From the NCBI GenBank assembly GCA_022600195.1, contig JAHZKX010000042.1:49173-113172 (forward strand): a stretch of 64,000 bases of DNA, read 5' to 3'. Source of the stretch: Planctomycetota bacterium. Lineage in GTDB: Bacteria; Planctomycetota; Planctomycetia; Planctomycetales; Planctomycetaceae. Within the stretch, counting starts at the first letter, position 1, and each line of letters begins with the position of its first letter. Positions 47,780 to 57,900 of the stretch are shown piece by piece. The notes beneath the pieces were generated by a model. That model had not been told where the DNA came from. It searched no databases and saw nothing but the letters and a program-made list of their open reading frames with translations. Position numbers and translations under genes: made by a program.

Positions 47780-49093
47780 TTACTTGCGAACGCGATCGGA
47801 TGAATTCAGGTACTCTTCGAGATGAGTGTAGCCGTTGCCGTCTTTGTCGCGCGACTGGTCCCCGGGGTCAGCGGGATTCAGTCCATGTTTGCGTTCCCAG
47901 TCGTCTGGCAGCCCGTCCTGATCTGTGTCGACCGGGGGCATTGTTGATTTGAAGTTCGGCCAACCACCTACCTCACGCTGCGAATTGATCAGTTTACCCG
48001 TTCCGTTACGAATTTGACCGATAACCCGGCTATCAACAGAATCCCGTTTGGGAAGCGTGGCGCCACTATGGGCGAGAACCAGTTTGAACGCTTCCACCGC
48101 TGAATCAGTATGTACTTTCGCGCACGGAAAGGGTTCAGTCATACGACTGTCTTTCTTCTTGCCTGAGATCAAAAGCCAGTTGTCGCGCGTAGCACGTGCA
48201 TTTCCATCAAGAACATTGTCGCTGACAAACAACTTCGTCGTCGGTCCTCCCACTTGAAACGCGGAAGATCCCGTACGTCGAATGTAGTTTCCCACGTAGT
48301 TCATTCGCACGGGGTCGGCTGCTGAATAGCCTTTCGTGTTGTAAAGCACGTTGTTTCGGAAGTCGAGTAGAATACTGCCATCGCCGTATGTACCGGGCCG
48401 CGGACTTCGCGACAGGTGATGTGCGTAGATATTATGATGAAAACTCAGATTTCCGTTGCAGCGCAGCAATGATCCAAATCCATGCGCGCCTTTGGGGTGG
48501 ACACTATCATTGAGTGATTCGCTGATGAGGCACCATTGAACGGTAATGTTTGTGATTCCCTCACCCGACACGGAACAGCATTCGTCGACAGACCAGCTCG
48601 CCGAACAGTGATCGAAAATTACATCGTGGCTCGGCGCAGCAACACTGATCGCATCGGGAGTGAAGTCTTTTTTCCGCTTTGCAAACTCCTTGGCTGGTTC
48701 GTCGCCGGGACGAATTCGCAGGTACCGCACAATGACATCATGAGTATGAATCTGAAGACCAAAATTCTTCAGACAGATTCCATCGCCGGGCGCGCTTTGA
48801 CCGGCAACAGTCAGGAATGGCTCGCGGATTTTAAGAGTTGATTTTAGCTCGATCAAACCTGAAACCCGAAACAGAATCGTGCGGGGGCCCTTCGACTCGA
48901 TCGCCGAACGAAAACTTCCCGTCCCGGAATCGTTGAGGTTTGTAACGAACAATACCTTTCCGCCGCGCCCCCCCTGGGATTGAGCTCCGAATCCTTCGGC
49001 TTCAGGAAACGCCCGGAGATCAGCTTCTGCGGCGAGAAGTAAACCTGTCGAATACACGAACACGATTGTGATGATCTTAATACAGGTCTTCAT
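47780..49093 (-). CDS. Secreted pectate-lyase-like protein (polysaccharide lyase family 1 type)
   Basis: A 437-residue protein with a signal peptide (residues 1-23) and GGAG before the ATG. Pectate lyase features are FPEAEGFGAQSQGGRGGKVL, FVTNLNDSGTGSFRSAIES, LTVAGQSAPGDGICLKNFG, HDVIVRYLRIRPGDE and VIFDHCSASWSVDECCSVSG, which form a parallel beta-helix. The C-terminus carries calcium-binding, thrombospondin-type/EF-like loops, DTDQDGLPDDWERKHGLNP and DKDGNGYTHLEEYLN. The enzyme family cleaves pectate by beta-elimination with calcium; substrate here is not proven. A secreted protein gene lies 32 bases upstream on the same strand. Confidence 0.87.
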   Translation of the reverse strand: MKTCIKIITIVFVYSTGLLLAAEADLRAFPEAEGFGAQSQGGRGGKVLFVTNLNDSGTGSFRSAIESKGPRTILFRVSGLIELKSTLKIREPFLTVAGQSAPGDGICLKNFGLQIHTHDVIVRYLRIRPGDEPAKEFAKRKKDFTPDAISVAAPSHDVIFDHCSASWSVDECCSVSGEGITNITVQWCLISESLNDSVHPKGAHGFGSLLRCNGNLSFHHNIYAHHLSRSPRPGTYGDGSILLDFRNNVLYNTKGYSAADPVRMNYVGNYIRRTGSSAFQVGGPTTKLFVSDNVLDGNARATRDNWLLISGKKKDSRMTEPFPCAKVHTDSAVEAFKLVLAHSGATLPKRDSVDSRVIGQIRNGTGKLINSQREVGGWPNFKSTMPPVDTDQDGLPDDWERKHGLNPADPGDQSRDKDGNGYTHLEEYLNSSDRVRK

Positions 49094-49125
49094 CGGTCAA
49101 TCTCCAAAAGCGATTTCAATACAAA

Positions 49126-50226
49126 CTACTTAAGAGTCTCAGTCTTTGTTTCCGGTAATTCGGGCAACGATTTAACCATCTGCGCGCCGCGAACGTAAGC
49201 CACAAAATGTTGCCCCCAATGGGGAACGCGCGGGTCAAAGGGTGCGGGATAGAAAATGGCGACCTTCGCCTTGTTCCACGGTGCAAATCGTTCGCTGCGC
49301 TCGGGCGCGCCGAACCATGGATGATTGATCTCAACACCGAGTTGCCACGAATAAATCAGGTCGTAGTTCCAATCCAGCGAAAATTCGTGATACTTGTCCG
49401 TCTGTCGGCGGTATCCAGACGCAAGTCCGATCCACGGTGTCACTTCCTGACAGCCATGTTTCTCCGCGTTTTGAGCGGTCCTGCGGAAAATTTCACGCGT
49501 GTATCCGATCTCTGGCACCTGATACAGCGAACAACCAAACGTCTCACCCTTCTCGTCAAGAGCGAAGTAAGAGGCAGTAGCCCATCCGGTGGGCGACGCA
49601 CCGGGATGAACGGCACCACGGGCGTACCATTCGATTCGGACTTGGGGGAATATTTGATGGACCAGATCATAAGCGGCGTTGTACTTGTCTGTGATCGCCT
49701 GATTCCACTTTGCGTCGTCAGCCCGCGTGTGAAAATGTTCTGAGTCGAACAGGACCGCCGTCAGCTTGATGTCGGTCTCGTACTTTTGATTCGCAGCCGC
49801 CAGCGCATCTCGCATCGATTCCATCTTCTTTTTCAAGTTCGCAAGTTCCGCCCGATGTGTGGGTCCGGTATCAGTCGGTGGCAGCTTCTTCCCGAAATGG
49901 CGATGCCAGACAGAATAGTTGACAGCGATCGATGCCGGGATTTTCGGTTTGGCAGCATTGACCTGTTTGCAGATTTTCACTGCCCGATCAACCTGCTCGC
50001 TGGTCCCCCATTCGCCACTTAACGAAATTGCGTGCGAAAGCCGCGTATATTCGAAAAGTAACTCGTCGGAGAAATTCTTAAACGACAGAGGAAACGAGTA
50101 ATGGACCTTGGGCAAAGGTTTCAGTTCTTTGAACCACGCCAGAACTTGTTCATCCGACGGCTTCGCATCACCGCCGACGGCTACGGCTGGCAGCGCAAGT
50201 AATAAAATGAAAACGGCACTACGCAT
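49126..50226 (-). CDS. Secreted hypothetical protein, 366 residues
   Basis: A protein with a signal peptide (MRSAVFILLLALPAVAVGG) and GGAG before the ATG. I do not recognise the family. The mature part has KVHYSFPLSFKNFSDELLFE, TAVLFDSEHFHTRADDAKWN, RIEWYARGAVHPGASPTGW and GVEINHPWFGAPERSERF, with aromatic and acidic residues at strand ends that suggest a TIM-barrel glycoside-hydrolase-like fold (inference). It precedes the pectate-lyase-like gene by 32 bases, so the two probably act together. A broken copy of its 5' region lies at 52980-53178. Confidence 0.75.
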   Translation of the reverse strand: MRSAVFILLLALPAVAVGGDAKPSDEQVLAWFKELKPLPKVHYSFPLSFKNFSDELLFEYTRLSHAISLSGEWGTSEQVDRAVKICKQVNAAKPKIPASIAVNYSVWHRHFGKKLPPTDTGPTHRAELANLKKKMESMRDALAAANQKYETDIKLTAVLFDSEHFHTRADDAKWNQAITDKYNAAYDLVHQIFPQVRIEWYARGAVHPGASPTGWATASYFALDEKGETFGCSLYQVPEIGYTREIFRRTAQNAEKHGCQEVTPWIGLASGYRRQTDKYHEFSLDWNYDLIYSWQLGVEINHPWFGAPERSERFAPWNKAKVAIFYPAPFDPRVPHWGQHFVAYVRGAQMVKSLPELPETKTETLK

Positions 50227-50495
50227 TATTGTTGCTCCGGATTTGTTTTAACTACGGGGTGATCGTCATATGAAAGCCTCATTATAGCAGCTTGAGTAGA
50301 CGCGATACAATAAACCGGATCATCGAACGTCCGTCCGTCTGTTCCATTTCTACTTCAATCAACCCATTATAGTACGACGCGAACAGTCATTTTATGATGT
50401 TCTCAAGCCTGATGCTTGTCGCCGGGTAAACTCAGCCAGGTTGGTCTAAAAAATCTACGATGAAAACTCGTATAACCAGTTTTGGTTTCGTTTTA

Positions 50496-51578
50496 CTATT
50501 GAGCGGACACGGGAATGCGATCGCTTTCTCGGTTGACGATCTTGGAAACAAAGGGGGAGGTCATGGCGCGAACCAGCGCACTGTAATTGAGCTGCAAGGT
50601 AATCTCGCTACCGACAGCAAGACCAGGCTCAACGATCAGGTGGTCGCTACTTGCTGCGAGGATCGTGTGACCGGGTGGAGCCTCTAAGCCACTCGGGTCA
50701 GAGTCTTGTCGCCCCAGTGCGAGGATCGTCTGCGAGATTTGCCCCCGGTCTGTGACCGGTGGTATGTCTCCGAAGGCGGTTTGTCCGATCTCACCTGTGG
50801 GCAGCGATGGCTTGACTTTCGATTCGATTACCTCGGCTGTGAGTGTGATGGCGTCAGTGTAAAGCCCTTCGATTTGTTGACGATGAAGAGGTTCTCGACC
50901 GAGCAGAATCGATTCTCCCAGGCGAAGATCGTTGATCCGACCGACATCGGTGCTGTTGAGAGCCCATTCAAGATTGGCGGAGTTTCCGCCGGACACGATA
51001 TCAAGAGTCAGGCCGAATGTCGCCTCGATTGAGTCTGCGAGCGCGGATAGCTCGGACATATTGCGCGCATCGGGAGCAGCGCCGCTGCGACAGGCGAGAT
51101 TGGTGCCGATGCCTTTGAGGGTTATGTTCGGGAAGCGAAGTACCTCACGAACGGTATGTTCGAGGTCGTCGGGCATGATACCCTCACGAAGGTCTCCCAG
51201 TTCGACCATGAGCACGACTCCGTGCGTCCGCCTCTCCTTCTTCGCTTCGGAAGAGAGTTTACTGATAACGTCAAGCTCCGTATTAAAGCTCACGTCGGCG
51301 TGCCTGACGACTCGATTTGCCTGACTGAGCATTGGAGAGCGGATAAGCGTCATCGATGCTGGTACACGGGCAGCTCGCATCGTCTCAATGTTTTCAATGC
51401 GGGAGTCACCCAGACCGTTTATGCCTGCCCGAAGCATTGCGTTGGCAACCTCGGGAGAACCGAGGGTCGCCTTCGTAACGCCTGTAACTTTTATGTCTCG
51501 TTCGGCCAGTCGTTTCACCAGCACGGAGGCGTTGTGATGGATCTTATCCAGATTGATGTCCAATCGAGGCGCGGTCAT
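50496..51578 (-). CDS. PLP-dependent alanine/ornithine racemase-family enzyme
   Basis: A 360-residue cytoplasmic protein. The N-terminus PRLDINLDKIHHNASVLVKR leads to VTGVTKATLGSPEVANAML, in which the lysine of TKA is the expected pyridoxal-phosphate anchor. Other family features are SFNTELDVISKLSSEAKK, VLMVELGDLREGIMPDD, GIGTNLACRSGAAPD and SGGNSANLEWAL. Relatives racemise ornithine, alanine or other amino acids. Its ATG overlaps the stop of the DUF1611 gene by four bases (ATGA), indicating translational coupling. Together they look like a D-amino-acid module. Confidence 0.8.
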   Translation of the reverse strand: MTAPRLDINLDKIHHNASVLVKRLAERDIKVTGVTKATLGSPEVANAMLRAGINGLGDSRIENIETMRAARVPASMTLIRSPMLSQANRVVRHADVSFNTELDVISKLSSEAKKERRTHGVVLMVELGDLREGIMPDDLEHTVREVLRFPNITLKGIGTNLACRSGAAPDARNMSELSALADSIEATFGLTLDIVSGGNSANLEWALNSTDVGRINDLRLGESILLGREPLHRQQIEGLYTDAITLTAEVIESKVKPSLPTGEIGQTAFGDIPPVTDRGQISQTILALGRQDSDPSGLEAPPGHTILAASSDHLIVEPGLAVGSEITLQLNYSALVRAMTSPFVSKIVNRESDRIPVSAQ

Positions 51579-52774
51579 CGTGCGCCCGCAGCCAGCTTTT
51601 CCTTAAGAGACGGGAACTCGGCCAGGACCATTTCCACCAGACGCTCAGTCGGCCGGGTCAGCGCATCAGTCGCGGGGATGCCGAGTTCGCACTCATAAAG
51701 CATGATGGCGACGTCGACCTCTGCGTCAGTCATGTTCTCATGATTGATCGTCAGGCCAATCACCTTCGTGTCGGCAAAGGTCTGAATAAGATTGATCTCG
51801 GATACTGGCGTCGGCATCGACATCTGCTCGAAATCGCAGCGATTGACCCGTCCCGGCGCGTGTTGCAGAACGACGGCGTCGGGGCAACTACCTCGGAGGA
51901 TGAAGGAGGATGTCGAATAGGCTGGGTGGCTGAGTGCGCCTTGCCCTTCGACTATGATCACGTCGGGACTCTCTGCTTCGAAGGCTTCGACGATGGTGGC
52001 TTCCATTTCACCCGAACAAAACTGAGACGGGACGGCATCAAGTGCCAGACCGTGCCGAGCTCCTTGCATCAGGCCAGTCTGGCCAGTCCCGATCATCACT
52101 GCTTTCAGTCCAAGTTTGTTCAGGGCACGGGTGAGAATATTGGCAGTGGTCCGTTTTCCAATGGCGCAGTCAGTGCCAAGGACTGCAATACGTGGGCAAG
52201 TGACCTCGGCAATGCGACCGCTGAATAATCGCAGATCTTTCTTATTGCGGGGCTTACGAATGTCGAGAATCAACACATTCTTCGCTGCGCTCGCCGCGGC
52301 AAACACGGGATCGTCGTTCAAGAACTCATGGAGACCGTTCACGATATTCATTCCGAGATCAATGGCTTCGAGGATAAGGCCGCGCTCGTGTGACGATAAC
52401 ATGCCACTCGCCGGCGCCATCCCGAAAATGAAGTAGTCAGGTACACATCCGGCATGCTCCAGTGCCTCGGAGAGCTTCCCAAAAATAGGGATCGCGTTTG
52501 GCTCCTCACCAAGCACCACTCCTGCATCGAGACCAGCTTTCTCACTGTCGATGATGGAGAGGATTTCGTACTTTTCCGAATGACGGACGAGACCATTGGC
52601 GGTCTTGCCATCGATGGCGCCGAAGTTCGCTTCGCAATAGATGACGGCGGTTGGGTTTTGTTTCTGATCGTCGTCAGAACGCAGCGATACGGGTATTACC
52701 GCATCGTTATTGTTCGTGAAACAGTGATTGCCTGGAAGAGGGTCTGGCAACACTGAGGGTGTGAACAATGACAT
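51575..52774 (-). CDS. DUF1611 family protein (DgcN-like)
   Basis: A 399-residue protein. The first half is a Rossmann-like domain (AIPIFGKLSEALEHAG, PDYFIFGMAPASGMLSSHER). The second half carries a P-loop-like VLGTDCAIGKRTTANIL, then AVMIGTGQTGLMQGARHG and VIIVEGQGALSHPAYSTSSF, which are typical of DUF1611. Characterised relatives (DgcN) act in D-glutamate metabolism as N-acetyltransferases, working with an epimerase; here a racemase-family partner overlaps by four bases. The start ATG is preceded by AGAGGAG inside a hairpin (52780-52802). The reaction in this organism is inferred. Confidence 0.78.
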   Translation of the reverse strand: MSLFTPSVLPDPLPGNHCFTNNNDAVIPVSLRSDDDQKQNPTAVIYCEANFGAIDGKTANGLVRHSEKYEILSIIDSEKAGLDAGVVLGEEPNAIPIFGKLSEALEHAGCVPDYFIFGMAPASGMLSSHERGLILEAIDLGMNIVNGLHEFLNDDPVFAAASAAKNVLILDIRKPRNKKDLRLFSGRIAEVTCPRIAVLGTDCAIGKRTTANILTRALNKLGLKAVMIGTGQTGLMQGARHGLALDAVPSQFCSGEMEATIVEAFEAESPDVIIVEGQGALSHPAYSTSSFILRGSCPDAVVLQHAPGRVNRCDFEQMSMPTPVSEINLIQTFADTKVIGLTINHENMTDAEVDVAIMLYECELGIPATDALTRPTERLVEMVLAEFPSLKEKLAAGAR

Positions 52775-52779
52775 TGTTA

Positions 52780-52802
52780 CTCCTCTGGTTAGCTCAGAGG
52801 AG
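52780..52802 (-). promoter_or_regulatory. Hairpin covering the ribosome-binding site of the DUF1611 gene
   Basis: On the minus strand CTCCTCTG, a 7-base loop (AGCTAAC) and CAGAGGAG form a perfect 8-bp stem. The right arm holds the ribosome site AGAGGAG, ending 5 bases before the ATG at 52774. Folding would hide the ribosome site. Confidence 0.6.
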
Positions 52803-52979
52803 GCGACGGGATCGTTTCGACCGGGTTTGGCCGCTTGTCAACGAGTTGTCCCTCTAAGATTGAATTGTTAAAGCCACCATAGCACAGTTTGGAAAAATGA
52901 GCAAGGCGCGGGGCACTCCCTTAATGTGTGCGCAAACTTCTTCAATACAAATTCTTCGACTTTATGATCGACCAGAAAC

Positions 52980-53178
52980 TTGTATGTTGTGTGCTCGTAA
53001 CTCGTTCGGAGAAGTTCTCAAGCGGCATTGAAAATGAGTAATGGACCTTCGACAAAGATTACTATTCTCTGAACTACTCTTTGATCCACGCCAGAATTTG
53101 TTCATCAGAGGGCTTGGCATCACCGCCGACGACGAAGGCAGACAAAGCAAGTTATAAAACGAAAACGGCACTACTCAT
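52980..53178 (-). pseudogene. Broken copy of the 5' end of the secreted hypothetical gene at 49126-50226
   Basis: From an ATG at 53176-53178 the translation is MSSAVFVL, stop, LALSAFVVGGDAKPSDEQIL, AWIKE, stop, then further stops and SKVHYSFSMPLENFSERV. The functional gene reads MRSAVFILLLALPAVAVGGD, AKPSDEQVLAWFKEL and KVHYSFPLSFKNFSDE. Homology is clear for about 60 codons and then ends. The copy has at least four in-frame stops and cannot be expressed as a full protein. Confidence 0.85.
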
Positions 53179-53468
53179 CATAGGTTGATCATGCTACCAC
53201 CCGATGCTCTCTTGCGGTGTCTGTTCTATGAAGAAATACTGGGTTCTACGTCATTCTATCCGATTAATGATGCATCACAGTTTACGGGCCGAAGCCATCA
53301 AGACCTCTACCACGGTCTGGAAAATACTCACTCTTCCGCTGCTGAAATGGCATAATTGTGTTGATCACGAGAATCCGGCAGGGTACGATCAAAGGTGATT
53401 CGTCTTACCGCGATCAGATCCCGCTCCGATCGCAAATACGCTCTCCTGCCACTGGAAAGATTCTCAGC

Positions 53469-54716
53469 ATGTCTCGACTCTCGTTATGCCTTTTGTTTCT
53501 GGTCTGTCACTCACTCATAACTTCCGCCGCAGAACCCGCCGGTCCGGAGCCTGTGGAATGGAAAGCCGGCGTTGCCTCTGCGAAGATCACGCCTGCAAAA
53601 CCATTGCGGATGGCCGGCTATGCAGGACGCAAAGAACCGGCTGAAGGGACCGAGCAGGATCTTTACGCCAAAGCACTGGCTGTCGAAGATCGTGAAGGAA
53701 ATCGAGCCGTCTTTCTGACACTCGATCTGATCGGCGTGATCGACCGACTGCGGACCGATGTCACGACACAGATTCAGGAAAAATATAAACTGCCACCTCA
53801 GGCGATCCTTATGAATGCATCGCACACGCATTGCGGACCCGCCTATGGTCGTGATGATGCAAAAGAATATTATGACACGCTGGCAAAAACACTGGTGAAG
53901 ACCATCGGCGAAGCCATTGAAGGGATGCAGCCCGCAAAACTGAGCTGGTCGGCGGCACGCTGTTCGGTTGCCATGAACCGTCGTACGCCGACAGCAACCG
54001 GTTATCGTAATCATCCCAATCCAGACGGACTCGTTGATCATCAGGTGCCGGTGTTGAGAGTGGACAACCCCAAAGGAGAATTACAGGCAGTCATGTTCGG
54101 TTATGCCTGCCACAATACTACGATGGGCTTTCGCAAGTGGTTGGGCGACTATGCCGGATTTGCCCAGGAGTATTTTCAAAAAGATCATCCCGGCGTGACC
54201 GCGATGTTCATGATGGGTTGTGGTGGAGATCAAAACCCCTATCCGCGCAGCGAACTCCATTATGCACACAAACATGGTCGATCTTTAGCAACGGCAATCG
54301 AAGCGGCTCTGGAAGTCAATCAACGTGCCCCGTTACACCAACGCGTATTGCACGGGCCGCTCAAGACCGCCTATGAAACCGTGCAACTGGAATACCTGCC
54401 GGAAAAGAAACGCGAGCCCTGGGAATACCCGGTGCAGGTGATTCAATTCGGTAAAGATCTGACGCTGGTGGCGCTGGGTACCGAAGTGGTCGTCGATTAT
54501 TCACTCCGCATCAAGCAGGAACTCTTTGAGGAAGAGGGACCCGCTATCTGGGTCGCCGGTTATTCGAATGTCTATTCCGGTTACATACCCAGCAAACGCG
54601 TATTGCTCGAAGGAGGTTACGAAGCAAGCCGCCCTTACAAGCCCGATGTTGAAGAACGTATCATCGGGAAGGTCCTTGAATTGAATGAAGGCTTGAGTAA
54701 AGCGGGTACAAAATAA
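53469..54716 (+). CDS. Neutral/alkaline ceramidase-like secreted hydrolase
   Basis: A 415-residue protein from the ATG at 53469, with a signal peptide (LSLCLLFLVCHSLITSAAEP). WKAGVASAKITPAKPLRMAG, then AVFLTLDLIGVIDRLR and ILMNASHTHCGPAYGRDDAK match the N-terminal domain of neutral/alkaline ceramidases, including the zinc-ligand histidines of ASHTHCGP. FGYACHNTTMGF and FMMGCGGDQNPYPRS supply further conserved residues. Many bacterial members are only about 400-450 residues and their substrate is unproven. It is separated from the following PSD1 gene by 200 bases. Confidence 0.82.
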   Translation: MSRLSLCLLFLVCHSLITSAAEPAGPEPVEWKAGVASAKITPAKPLRMAGYAGRKEPAEGTEQDLYAKALAVEDREGNRAVFLTLDLIGVIDRLRTDVTTQIQEKYKLPPQAILMNASHTHCGPAYGRDDAKEYYDTLAKTLVKTIGEAIEGMQPAKLSWSAARCSVAMNRRTPTATGYRNHPNPDGLVDHQVPVLRVDNPKGELQAVMFGYACHNTTMGFRKWLGDYAGFAQEYFQKDHPGVTAMFMMGCGGDQNPYPRSELHYAHKHGRSLATAIEAALEVNQRAPLHQRVLHGPLKTAYETVQLEYLPEKKREPWEYPVQVIQFGKDLTLVALGTEVVVDYSLRIKQELFEEEGPAIWVAGYSNVYSGYIPSKRVLLEGGYEASRPYKPDVEERIIGKVLELNEGLSKAGTK

Positions 54717-54781
54717 CCAGATGTGATACGAGCTGAAGACAGCATCAACCCTCTGATTCATAGAATACAAGAGATCTCTGA

Positions 54782-54810
54782 TTGAGTTTTCTCCTCGTTT
54801 CGAATAAGAT
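54782..54810 (+). promoter_or_regulatory. Sigma70-like promoter for module 3
   Basis: TTGAGT (54782-54787) and TAAGAT (54805-54810) are 17 bases apart, about 107 bases before the ATG at 54918. Confidence 0.45.
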
Positions 54811-54917
54811 AATAACTCATAAGTAAGCTTTCATGTGTTTGTGAGCGGGCGTTGTTTCGAATCGCTGATTGGGAACGCTTGCTCTCTCGCCTGCCTGTAT
54901 GTTCCGGAGAAACCATC

Positions 54918-57900
54918 ATGGTTCCGGCCTGCCGATTGAATTTGCGACGTTCTGTATGCGCAAGCATCCTGTCGCTGATTTTCTGCATAATGGCGGCCCG
55001 TACGATGGCGGAAAAGCCGCAACCCGGGTTGGAACTCTTCGAAAATAAAATCCGCCCGGTGCTGATCGAGCACTGTTACGAATGCCATTCTGCTGCAACA
55101 GCGGAAGTCAAAGGGGGATTGCGAGTCGACAGTCGCAAAGCGATTCGCTCAGGTGGTGAAACCGGCGCCGCAGTCGTGCCACACAAAGTCGACAAGAGTC
55201 TGCTGCTGGATGCGCTGCGTCATGAATCCTTCGAGATGCCTCCAGGTAAGAAACTCTCCGCGGAGGTGATTGCCGACTTTGTGAAGTGGGTTGAACTGGG
55301 AGCCCCCGACTCGCGCGATAAACCACCAACGCTGGAAGAGGCGGCTTCCCTTTCCTGGAAAACCATCTTTGCCAAACGCCGCCGCTGGTGGAGCCTGCAA
55401 CCACTGAAGAATGCAAAACCACCGGTGTTGGACAATAACGACTGGTCGCAACAGCCGGTCGACCGTTTTCTGCTGGCGGATCTGCAAGCTGCCAGTTTAC
55501 AACCGGCCGCTGATGCAGAAAAACGCACGTTGATACGTCGCCTTGCATTTGTCCTCACTGGATTACCACCCGACCCCGCTCAGGTTCAGGAGTTTGTGGC
55601 GGATTCTAATCACGATCCAAAAGCCGCCTATGAAAGACTCGTCGAACAACTGCTGGCATCACCTCACTTTGGAGAGCGATTCTCCAGGCATTGGATGGAT
55701 GTGGTTCGTTATACAGATACCTATGGCTACGAGTGGGATAACCCGGCCAAAGGTGCCTGGGAATATCGCGATTATCTGATTCGCGCGTTCAATCGAGATG
55801 TCAGTTATGACCAACTGGTCCGCGAACAGGTTGCCGGCGATTTATTGAAGCAACCGCGCATCGATCAGGACAGCGGTTTTCTGGAAAGTATGATCGGTCC
55901 CATGTTTTATCATATGGGAGAACATCGGCACGGCGACAGCATTAATTTTAACGGCATCCATCAGGAGATGATCAACAATAAAATTGATGCCTTCTCCAAA
56001 GCATTTCTAGCCAATACTGTTGCCTGTGCCCGCTGTCATGATCATAAACTGGATGCCATCTCACAACGAGATTATTATGCACTGGCTGCCGTGTTCATGA
56101 CACCCCGCTGGACATCCCGCGTGATCGACAGCCCCGGTAAGCATGACACCTTGATAATAAAACTCAAAGAATTGCGCAGCGAGATTCATCAGGAATTAAA
56201 ACGGGAATGGAAACAGCAGGCCAGCCATTTTGTCCAAGAGCTTTCACAGACAGTGCAGGGGGGAGCAAATCATTCCCGGTCCAAGCTCTGGAGAACCGCA
56301 TTCGCGCTTCCTGAAAATACGCTTACTGATGATAAACAGAAGAAAAAAACAAAACTCCAACCCGGTGATGTGATTTACCCCGCGCAGCGATTACTTTTGA
56401 ATGCAAAGCCGGCAGAACTCACATCTGTCTGGAAACAGCTTGCCACAGAATGGAACACAGCCAGCCAGACACACCGCCAGCAGAATCAGAAACGCTTTCA
56501 GACTCTCACCAGTTTTGAAAATCCAAAGTTTCCTGCAGGTTGGCAAACAGAGGGAGATGGCTTGCGTTTTGGTTATGTCTCCAATGGAACACCGTTGATT
56601 TCACTGGAGGGTGACAATCTGGTTCAGCGTCTCTTGCCTCGGGGTTATCATACGCATGCACTCTCTTCCAAATTACCGGGCGCCATTCGACCCCCTTCCG
56701 AACGGGAGATCCCGGGGAAAATTGTCAGTCTGCAATTAGCGGGCGGTGAATGGAGTGGTTTCATCCGTGTTCCCGACAATGCATTTCAAACTGAGAATGT
56801 CATCTTCTTAAACCGTAATGAGTCGAAATGGCAAACGTTTGCCGATCGACCGCTAGTGAATGGAATTCAACGACTGACTTTTGAAATCGCCACCAGTGAT
56901 CTGAATCCCAATTTTCCGCCTCGAACCGGTAAAGCGCGCGCAGGGAAACAGGTTCTACCTGCGAAAGATTTTGGTTTTGATAAGCGGAGCTGGTTCAGTG
57001 TCACAAATATTATAACTCACGAAGCAGCGGGAACGCCCGCTGATGAGCTGCAGCGGTTCGCATCACTCTATCAATTGCCCGCGCCGAAAAGTGTTGAAGA
57101 AGTATGTGCGCATCTAGGTGGTTGGTTGTCGGCGGCTGTCAATCGCTGGTCGGAAGATCAAACCAGCGCGGAAGATATTAAACTCATCAACTGGCTATTG
57201 GAGCAGCAACTACTTAACAACAGGGCCGAAAAAAATTCTCGGCTGGCTCAGTTAATCTCAGAGTACCGACGCGTCGAACAACAGATTCCTTTTGCTCACA
57301 CAGCAAACAGCATGGATGAGCGGGGGTTCTCGTCCGTCAGTTATCCATTAAATATTCGTGGTAGTGTCGATGAGCCGGGGCCACTGGTTTCGCGAGATTT
57401 TCTGGAGGTCTTCGCCGGTCAACATAACGTGAATCAGAGTCCGGGCAGTGGCCGAGTGGAGCTGGCAGAGTTTCTTGTCAGCCCGCAGCATCCTTTGACG
57501 GCCCGCGTTTATGTGAATCGGGTCTGGCAGTGGATTTTTGGTGAGGGATTGGTTCGTACGCCCAATGACTTCGGACATCTGGGTGCATTGCCCACACACC
57601 CCGAATTGCTGGATTATCTGGCGCGGGAATTCATTGCCGATGGCTGGTCGACAAAACGTCTGATTCGAAGATTGATTCACACCCGCGCCTTTCGACAGTC
57701 GGGGCAGCTCACTGTGGCTGCAAATAATCTCGATCCTGACAATCGATTGTGGCACCATTATCCTACAAGGCGTCTCGAGGCGGAAGCTATCAGAGATGCG
57801 ATGTTGACAGTCTCCGGTCGACTGGACCGACGCTTGTACGGTCGGCCCATCGAAACTCCTCGTTCCAAAGTAGATGCAGCCAAGCGACTGTTTAACGGAC

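Larger units (their letters stand above)
52775..53468. other. Intergenic region with hairpin and decayed duplicate
   Basis: Between the divergent DUF1611 and ceramidase-like genes. It holds the ribosome-site hairpin (52780-52802) and the broken copy at 52980-53178. The stretch 53179-53468 contains no supportable gene. Confidence 0.6.
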
